Positions 57,529-64,000 of a stretch of DNA of 64,000 nt are shown here, piece by piece. How positions within the stretch are numbered: position 1 is the stretch's first letter; every line of letters begins with the position of its first letter. This stretch comes from Mediterraneibacter faecis JCM 15917 (lineage in GTDB: Bacteria; Bacillota; Clostridia; Lachnospirales; Lachnospiraceae). The position numbers and the translations under genes are program-made. A model generated the notes under the pieces. It was given only the letters and a program-made list of their open reading frames with translations, ran no database searches and was not told the origin of the DNA. The stretch is from assembly GCA_001312505.1 (NCBI GenBank), contig BBDW01000004.1, positions 162,920 through 226,919 of the forward strand, written 5' to 3'.

Positions 57529-57688
57529 AGTTGAAATTCTTCCGATTGCATGGGAAGATTTGAAAAGTGTTGAGGATTATTATTTACTTCGATTCGGTGT
57601 GGAATCTGCAATGAAAGTGACGAATCAGATATTGAACAGTAACTCTTCAACTTCCGTAATTAAAGAGCTGCTTGTCACTCCTATATAA
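57511..57688 (+). pseudogene. RelE/ParE toxin, truncated at a MITE-like end
   Basis: From GTG at 57511 the frame gives a RelE/ParE N-terminus (QYKVEILPIAWEDLKSVEDYYL, then FGVESAMKVTNQIL) for about 44 residues. It then runs into TTGAACAGTAAC (57632-57643), the inward-reading end of the MITE families, and the remaining residues match nothing. The catalytic C-terminal half is missing, so the toxin is inactive. Confidence 0.75.
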
Positions 57689-57798
57689 ACGAGGTATAAT
57701 GAATTTATCAATAAGCAGTCTTTTTAAAGAACGAAAATAAAGTTATTTCACATAGTACTTTTTATAAAATCAGGACTGCGGAAAAGGAGGACTCAAAT

Positions 57799-58617
57799 AT
57801 GAAGATAGACATGCACTGTCACGTGAAAGAGGGGGGGTCCATAGACAGCAGGGTAGGGATTGAGGAATATATCACGATACTCAAGGAACACGGATTTCAG
57901 GGAATGGTGATCACGGATCACGACACATATAATGGCTACCGCTACTGGAAAAAGAATTTAAAAGGAAAGAAACATACCGATTTTGTGGTACTCAAAGGAA
58001 TTGAATATGATACGAGAGATGCAGGGCATATTCTTGTAATTATGCCGGAGGGTGTAAAGATGCGTCTACTTGAGATGCGTGGAATGCCGCTTGCACTTCT
58101 GATCGATTTGGTTCACCGCAATGGTGGAGTTTTGGGACCGGCACATCCATGCGGAGAAAAGTACATGAGCTTCACTCATGCGAGAAGATACTATCTCTCA
58201 CCTGAGATTGTTAAACGATTCGATTTTATTGAGACATTCAATTGTTGTGAACCGAAGGATTCTAATGCCGGTGCCTTAAAACTGGCAGAAAAATACGGTA
58301 AGGTGATGACCGGTGGAAGTGATTCCCACAAGACAGACTGTGTCGGACGGGCATATACAATCTTACCTGAACCGGTCAAAACGGAGACAGAGCTGATCTC
58401 TTTGATCCATAAGAAGACTGCATTCAAGACAGGTGGTGTCTATTATAATAAGACGACAAAAGAGAAGATCGGGAAGGTAAATAAGCTCCTTGTATATTCC
58501 TTCTGGGTATACAACAAGAGCGGCGAGCTGATGAAACGTCGTGGGCGGAATAAGAAAATGGAAGAAGAACATCCATTTGATCCGATTGATCCAATCGAAC
58601 TGTATTATCACTCATAA
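57799..58617 (+). CDS. PHP-domain phosphoesterase
   Basis: A 272-residue metal-dependent hydrolase of the PHP family. Metal ligands are visible as His6 and His8 in MHCH, TDHDTY, the GIEYD Glu, PAHPCG and GGSDSHK. PHP proteins act on phosphoesters such as 3',5'-nucleoside bisphosphate or histidinol phosphate, or accompany polymerases; the stand-alone form here is most like the TrpH/YciV group. AAGGAGG precedes the ATG. G7 at 57831-57837 adds a Gly in HVKEGS. Confidence 0.87.
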   Translation: MKIDMHCHVKEGGSIDSRVGIEEYITILKEHGFQGMVITDHDTYNGYRYWKKNLKGKKHTDFVVLKGIEYDTRDAGHILVIMPEGVKMRLLEMRGMPLALLIDLVHRNGGVLGPAHPCGEKYMSFTHARRYYLSPEIVKRFDFIETFNCCEPKDSNAGALKLAEKYGKVMTGGSDSHKTDCVGRAYTILPEPVKTETELISLIHKKTAFKTGGVYYNKTTKEKIGKVNKLLVYSFWVYNKSGELMKRRGRNKKMEEEHPFDPIDPIELYYHS

Positions 58618-58634
58618 TTGTTTTTGGATAGTTA

Positions 58635-59551
58635 CTATGCTTTCCTGTAAGCCCCAGGTGAAATACCATATTTTCTCTTGAAAATGCGGTTAAAGTAGGA
58701 CAGATTGTCAAAACCACTGGCATCAGCAATCATCAGAATAGAGTCATCGGATGATTTGAGAAGTCTGGCAGCCATTGTAAGTCGGTAATCATTTAAGTAT
58801 TCAGTGAATCCGATTCCCATGTGGGCTTTGAAGAACTTCATGAAATGGGATTTACTATAATAAGTAAGTTCAGCCATGTCATCAATCGTTAGTTTTTCTG
58901 TATAATGATTTTCTACGTATTTTAAAACAGTTTTCATTTTCTCCAAAGATTTGGAATTGGAGGAAGTGGAGACTGTTTTTTCTGACGTTCAGAGATCAGA
59001 AGAAAGAAAAAGTTAAACAGAGAACTTTTCACAGCAAGCTGCCATCCAGGTGTCTGATCAGCACAGACAAGGTCAATCTGTCGGATACAATTGCTTAAGG
59101 CTTCAAAAGATCCGAGAGCCGGAGTGAGAAAATATTCAATGGGAAGAGAACCGTCAAGAAGCGGAACGATGTATTGAATCATGCACAGATCGTTTGCTCC
59201 GGAAGAAAGTAAATCTGGTTTGAAAATAATATTTTCATATTCCATTTTAAAAGTATCATCCTGTTCGATGGCATGGAGACATCTAGGGGGGGGAATAATA
59301 ATAATATCTCCACTGTGAACCAGACGCTTATCAAAGTCCACAGAAACAAAACCCTGCCCTCTTTTAATGACAACAAGTTCCAACTCATCGTGCCAGTGCA
59401 GTGGTACTCCAGGGAAATCGAGAGGGATCGAGCAGAGATAAGTATTATAAGGAAATTCTGCGGATGTATGCGCTTTTGTTTCATGGTAATTCTGATATTC
59501 GTTAATGTTCATGTAAAAATGAGATCCTTTCAATAAAATGTTATCTGACAC
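58635..59551 (-). CDS. AraC family transcriptional regulator
   Basis: About 305 residues. An N-terminal cupin-like sensor (HWHDELELVVIKRGQGFVSVD) and a C-terminal pair of helix-turn-helix motifs (KLTIDDMAELTYYSKSHFMKFFKAHMG-type first helix, ILMIADASGFDNLSYFNRIFKR second). The frame breaks at 58976-58981, where six T are written and seven are needed; restoring it joins both domains. G8 at 59286-59293 adds a Pro. It points toward the PHP gene and away from glgP, so it may control the starch/glycogen genes or a distant target. Confidence 0.88.
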
Positions 59552-59724
59552 ACCTACTGGTCAAACTAGATTGAATTATAAGAATGATAGTATTGTACAA
59601 TAAAGTGCAAGTATATTGCAAGATATTTGAAGATAATCGTATTAAAATACAATCATAAGTTGAAAACAAAGAAACAAAGTATGTAACATAAAAACAGAAT
59701 CAGATTTGAAGGGAGATTATTCAA

Positions 59725-61976
59725 ATGAACATTCAGGAAACATTACAGCAGAAACTTGGTAAAGAGATTGCACAGGCTTCCAATGAAGAAATCTACGGAG
59801 CACTTCTTAGTATGGTGCAGGAAATGGCAGGAGAAAAGGAACGTACAGATAGTAAGAAAAAACTTTACTATATTTCCGCAGAGTTCTTGATCGGAAAACT
59901 GCTTTCTAACAACATGATCAACCTTGGTATTTTTAATGAAGTAAAAGATGTACTTGCACAGAACGGTAAGAATATTGCAGAGATCGAAGAAGTAGAGCCA
60001 GAGCCGTCACTTGGTAATGGTGGACTTGGACGACTGGCAGCATGTTTCCTTGATTCAATCGCAACACTTGGACTTGCAGGAGACGGTGTCGGACTGAACT
60101 ATCATCTTGGACTTTTAAACAGGAGTTTAAAAATAACCTTCAGAGAGAAACTCCGAATCCATGGATTGAAGAAAAATCCTGGCTGAAAAAGACAGATGTT
60201 GTTTATCCGGTATCTTTCAAAGGACTTAATGTAAATGCGAGAATGTATGATATTGAAGTAACAGGATATAACAATAAGACAAATAAATTACATCTCTTTG
60301 ATATTGACTCTGTAGATGAGACAATCGTAGAGGATGGAATTGCTTTTAATAAAGAAGACATCGAGAAGAACCTGACACTTTTCTTATATCCAGATGACAG
60401 TGATGAGAACGGAAGACTGCTTCGAATCTATCAGCAGTATTTCATGGTAAGTGCAGGAGCACAGCTGATTCTTGATGAATGTACAGCAAAGGGATGCAAC
60501 CTTCATGATCTTGCTGATTATGCAGTGATCCAGATCAATGATACTCACCCGACAATGGTAATTCCGGAACTGATCCGTCTTCTTGTAGAGAGAGGATTAG
60601 ACATGGATGAGGCGATCGAAGTTGTTTCTAAGACATGTGCATACACAAATCATACAATCCTTGCAGAGGCACTGGAAAAATGGCCTGTATATTACCTGAA
60701 GAAGGTAGTTCCGCAGCTGATGCCGATCATCGAAGTGTTGGATGATAAAGTAAGAAGAAAATATGAAGATGAAAGCGTTTCTATTATTGACAGAAATGAT
60801 ACAGTTCATATGGCACACATTGATATCCATTACGGATTCAGTGTAAACGGTGTTGCTTCTCTTCATACAGAGATTCTGAAAGAGACAGAACTGAATAATT
60901 TCTACAAGATTTATCCAGAGAAGTTTAACAATAAGACAAATGGTATTACATTCCGTCGCTGGTTACTACATTGTAATCCGGCTCTCACAGAGCTTCTTGA
61001 TGAACTGATCGGAGAGGGATACAAGAAAGATGCAGCTGAACTTGAGAAACTTCTTGCATTTAAGGATGATGAGAAGGTTCTTGACAGATTAGTAGAGATT
61101 AAACATACAAATAAAGAAGCACTCTGCAAATATCTGGAAGAGACACAGGGAGTAAAAGTAAGCCCTGATACAATCTTTGATATTCAGATCAAACGTCTGC
61201 ATGAGTACAAACGTCAGCAGCTGAATGCATTATATATCATTGATAAATATCTTGAGATCAAAGCAGGAAAGATTCCGGCTGCACCGGTGACAGCTATCTT
61301 TGGAGCAAAGGCAGCACCGGCTTATGTGATCGCAAAAGATATCATTCATTTGATTCTTTGTCTGCAGGAGATCATCAACAATGATCCAGAGGTAAGTCCA
61401 TACCTGAAGGTTGTTATGGTTGAGAATTATAACGTAACAAAGGCTGAAAAATTAATTCCGGCTTGTGATATTTCTGAGCAGATTTCACTTGCATCTAAAG
61501 AAGCCAGTGGAACAGGTAATATGAAATTCATGCTGAACGGAGCTGTAACACTCGGAACAGAGGATGGAGCAAATGTTGAGATTCATGAACTCGTTGGAAA
61601 CGATAACATTTTTGTATTCGGTGCATCCAGTGATGAAGTAATCGAGCATTATGCAAAGGCTGATTATGTCGCAAGAGATTTCTATGAGAAGAATCCTGCG
61701 ATCAAGGCAGCAATTGACTTTATTACAAGCGAGGAAGTTCTGAAAGTTGGAGAGAAAGAGAATCTTGAGAGACTGCAGCATGAGATTATCAGTAAAGACT
61801 GGTTCATGACTCTTCTTGACTTCGACAGCTATAAAGAAAAGAAAGAAGAAGCATTGAGAGCTTATGCAGATCAGAAAACATGGGCTAAGAAAGCACTTGT
61901 AAATATTGCAAAAGCAGGGTATTTCTCATCTGACAGAACAATCGAAGAGTACAACAGAGATATCTGGCATCTGTAA
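59725..61976 (+). CDS. glgP: Glycogen/maltodextrin phosphorylase
   Basis: About 750 residues. A PLP enzyme releasing glucose-1-phosphate from alpha-1,4-glucans. [19 protein letters not shown] is the N-terminal signature; the PLP lysine lies in [15 protein letters not shown] at about residue 601, with [14 protein letters not shown] before it. The frame breaks at 60113-60116 (four T written, five needed for [12 protein letters not shown]); restoring it gives a continuous protein. GGGAG precedes the ATG. malQ follows after 15 bases, so both form a glucan-degradation unit. Confidence 0.96.
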
Positions 61977-61991
61977 GAGGAGGAGAAGAAC

Positions 61992-63503
61992 GTGAAAAGA
62001 GCGAGCGGAGTATTATTACCGGTATTTTCATTGCCATCAAAATACGGAATTGGCTGTTTCTCAAAAGAGGCGTATAAATTTATTGATCAGTTAAAAGAGG
62101 CTGGACAGAGTTACTGGCAGATTCTGCCGCTTGGACCGACTGGATACGGGGATTCCCCCCCGTACCAGTCTTTCTCCACATATGCTGGAAATCCATATTT
62201 TATTGATCTGAAGACACTGATCAAAGAAGGACTTCTGACAAAAAAAGAATGTAAAGTGTATGATTTTGGAGAGCAGGCAGGCAGTATTGATTACGAAAAA
62301 ATCTACAATTCAAGATTTAAAGTGCTGAAAAAGGCATTTGAGCGTTTCGAAAAAGATGAAGCATATGATAACTTTATCAAAGAAAATGCGTATTGGCTGG
62401 ATGATTATAGTCTTTACATGGCAATCAAGGACAGCAAAGGTGGAATTAGCTGGAATGAATGGGAAGAAGCCCTGAAAAACCGCGAGGAAGCAGCACTTGA
62501 GAATGCGAGAGAAGAACTTGCAGAAGAGATTGATTTTTACAAATTCCAGCAGTATGAATTCGATAAACAGTGGTCACAGCTTCACGCTTATGCAAATGAA
62601 CAGGGAATTCAGATCGTTGGAGATATTCCGATTTATGTTGCATTTGACGGTGCAGATACATGGGCATCTCCGGAGTTATTCCAGTTTGATGAAGAGAATA
62701 ATCCGGTGGCAGTAGCAGGATGTCCTCCGGATGATTTTTCTGCAACAGGACAGTTGTGGGGGGGCAATCCGCTGTATAATTGGGAATATCATAAAAAGAC
62801 AGAATACGACTGGTGGATTAAGAGAATCCGTCATTGTCTCAAATTATATGATGTAGTAAGAATTGATCATTTCCGTGGATTTGACGAATATTATTCCATT
62901 CCTTATGGAAATAAGACAGCAGTGGATGGAACATGGATGCCTGGCCCGGGAATGGATCTGTTCCGTACAATTGAAGAAAAACTTGGCAAATTGAATATTA
63001 TTGCAGAAGACCTTGGATTCCTGACAGAAAGTGTACTTCAGATGCTATCCGACAGTGGATTCCCGGGAATGAAAGTAATACAGTTTGCATTTGATCCAAA
63101 TGGAGGCTCTGCATATCTCCCGCATAATTATCCGGAAAACAGTGTTGTATATACGGGTACGCATGACAATGATACAACAAGAGGATGGTATCACAGTACA
63201 GATAAAGCGACGCGAGATTTTGCAAAAGAGTATATGAATGCACAACGCCTGGATGAAGATGATCTGGCGTGGGATTTCATCCGACTTGCAATGAGCAGTA
63301 AGGCGAACCTTTGCGTAACTCCGATGCAGGATTTACTGAACCTGGATGGAAAGGCGAGAATCAATGTACCGTCTACACTTGGCGGAAACTGGACCTGGAG
63401 AATGGAGAAGGGACAGTTTGATGAAGAGACGGTGAAGAGACTGAAACGTATGACATGGTTGTACGAACGTCTTCCGAGAGAAGTTGAAAAGAAAATAAAA
63501 TAG
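61992..63503 (+). CDS. malQ: 4-alpha-Glucanotransferase (amylomaltase)
   Basis: A 503-residue GH77 enzyme that disproportionates maltodextrins, working with GlgP. RASGVLLPVFSLPSKYGIG, WQILPLGPTGYGDSPYQSFS, VRIDHFRGFDEYY (nucleophile Asp), IIAEDLGFLT (acid/base Glu) and VYTGTHDNDT are the catalytic motifs. The start is GTG at 61992 after AGGAGGAG. C7 at 62155-62161 and G7 at 62758-62764 each add a residue (SPPY for SPY, LWGGNP for LWGNP). The four-G run at 62148-62151 in the same gene is normal. Confidence 0.97.
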   Translation: MKRASGVLLPVFSLPSKYGIGCFSKEAYKFIDQLKEAGQSYWQILPLGPTGYGDSPPYQSFSTYAGNPYFIDLKTLIKEGLLTKKECKVYDFGEQAGSIDYEKIYNSRFKVLKKAFERFEKDEAYDNFIKENAYWLDDYSLYMAIKDSKGGISWNEWEEALKNREEAALENAREELAEEIDFYKFQQYEFDKQWSQLHAYANEQGIQIVGDIPIYVAFDGADTWASPELFQFDEENNPVAVAGCPPDDFSATGQLWGGNPLYNWEYHKKTEYDWWIKRIRHCLKLYDVVRIDHFRGFDEYYSIPYGNKTAVDGTWMPGPGMDLFRTIEEKLGKLNIIAEDLGFLTESVLQMLSDSGFPGMKVIQFAFDPNGGSAYLPHNYPENSVVYTGTHDNDTTRGWYHSTDKATRDFAKEYMNAQRLDEDDLAWDFIRLAMSSKANLCVTPMQDLLNLDGKARINVPSTLGGNWTWRMEKGQFDEETVKRLKRMTWLYERLPREVEKKIK

Positions 63504-63504
63504 T

Positions 63505-63548
63505 AAAAGAGAGAGACTGTGTTGAGCATGGTCTCTTTTGTTTTTTTG
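63505..63548 (+). terminator. Terminator after malQ
   Basis: AAAAGAGA..GAC pairs with GTCTCTTTT and is followed by a run of seven T after one G. Confidence 0.78.
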
Positions 63549-63605
63549 ATTATTATTCAGACGTTTGCAAAACAGCTGTTTTGGCTATCGGATCTATTTG
63601 TTAGA

Positions 63606-63745
63606 GTTGGGGGGGAACGCAGTTTACGCATCTGCAACAACCGAAAGAACTGACGTCCTTTCGGTTAAGGCATTCGCCCTATGTTCCCCAACCCTATCAG
63701 CTTACTGCAAGCAAGCTTGCAATAGCTGTTAGTGTTTGGGAACGC
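63606..63745. repeat. Palindromic intergenic element
   Basis: GTTGGGGGGGAAC (63606-63618) pairs with GTTCCCCAAC (63683-63692) if three G are ignored. Inside, AACCGAAAG pairs with CTTTCGGTT. To the right, CAGCT..TGCAAGC pairs with GCTTGCA..AGCTG. No ORF. One arm carries seven G while its partner has four C, which is key evidence on the run-length pattern of the window. Confidence 0.65.
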
Positions 63746-63794
63746 AGACACTAATTTCAGAATATTCTGAATTGCATGAAATATATAAAAAACA

Positions 63795-63823
63795 TTGACA
63801 ATTAAAAACAGCTGTGATAAGAT
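63795..63823 (+). promoter_or_regulatory. Promoter near the window end, first
   Basis: Perfect TTGACA, 17-base spacer, TAAGAT. The stretch from here to 63967 has no ORF. Confidence 0.65.
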
Positions 63824-63967
63824 AACCTTCGTCGCTGAGGAACAGCAAAGAAAACAACAGAGCAACGGAAGATAAAAGAAGACGCGGAGGCGGGACATTC
63901 TTGATCGGAAGGAAACTGGAAGATTTAAAAATCAATGAAATAATTGAAAAATAAATCAAAAAAGTTG

Positions 63968-63996
63968 TTGACAAAGAGTTCTGAAAGTGATATCCT
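63968..63996 (+). promoter_or_regulatory. Promoter near the window end, second
   Basis: Perfect TTGACA, 17-base spacer, TATCCT, with an A/T-rich upstream stretch. Two strong tandem promoters with no ORF between are typical upstream of rRNA operons in Clostridia; the gene served lies beyond the window. Confidence 0.65.
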
Positions 63997-64000
63997 AAAT

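Noticed and set aside
13206..60116. Internal stops as selenocysteine, pyrrolysine or other recoding
   Set aside because: Each stop disappears after a one-base length change in a nearby homopolymer and no insertion elements or slippery signals are seen, except at prfB.
2963..63615. Poly-G tracts as phase-variable contingency loci
   Set aside because: Tracts of seven to eight G can switch surface genes in other bacteria, but here they lie in enzymes such as Lon, AraD, ThiC and Ddh, keep the frame, and also occur between genes. That does not fit contingency loci.

Overview
The window is a 64 kb stretch of a low-to-mid GC Firmicutes chromosome. Gene content (trigger factor-clpP-clpX-lon-engB, pyrH-frr-uppS-cdsA-dxr-rseP, BMC shell genes, ECF transporters, AraR-type arabinose genes, meso-DAP dehydrogenase) and protein style point to a gut Lachnospiraceae of the Dorea/Mediterraneibacter/Coprococcus kind. 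That placement is inference; no 16S gene lies in the window. Most of the DNA is ordinary core chromosome with gut-type metabolic genes. No prophage, CRISPR array, tRNA or full insertion sequence was seen.

Layout: 0-3.8 kb, secA (cut by the window edge), prfB with its programmed frameshift, hom. 3.9-5.3 kb, CYTH protein and DJ-1 protein. 5.4-14.5 kb, proteostasis block tig-clpP-clpX-lon-engB, then a permease and a FAD dehydrogenase. 14.7-17.3 kb, two EutS/PduU-like shell genes and eutP flanked by two MITEs, then a DUF975 membrane protein. 17.4-21.7 kb, marR plus a heterodimeric ABC exporter. 21.7-22.4 kb, two small HTH regulators. 22.6-27.8 kb, a CoA-transferase and two tandem aconitase-family (leuD-leuC order) dehydratases. 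28.1-30.6 kb, a TPP-riboswitch thiW-thiC unit on the minus strand. 30.6-37.3 kb, repeats, then araR-araD-araA, ddh (own promoter and terminator) and araB. 37.3-41 kb, polysaccharide deacetylase, PanT-like ECF component, two more BMC shell genes and a HAD phosphatase. 41-43.1 kb, aroF-aroB on minus. 43.4-44.5 kb, lrgAB. 44.7-52.6 kb, pyrH-frr-uppS-cdsA-dxr-rseP and two cell-wall proteins. 52.7-57.1 kb, carAB. 57.2-63.5 kb, a dead toxin-antitoxin pair, PHP phosphoesterase, AraC regulator, glgP and malQ. The window ends in two strong promoters, possibly of an rRNA operon.

Two sequence-quality patterns must be kept in mind. (1) About 38 G/C runs have length 7 or 8. In genes they nearly always add exactly one Gly or Pro at a place where the family normally has a run of 4 or 5, as if +3 bases had been written. 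(2) I count 23 apparent one-base indels in 17 genes, mostly G/C runs one short or one long. Every affected gene becomes a full-length member of its family once corrected. I therefore give corrected gene spans and call them CDS, not pseudogenes. The prfB frameshift is the only one I regard as biological.

The most interesting real biology: two families of about 140 bp MITEs with intact 8-bp target duplications and IS66-like ends; two orphan microcompartment shell loci, one with a cysteine in the predicted pore loop; the double dehydratase/CoA-transferase operon; and a structured RNA-like region between thiW and thiC.
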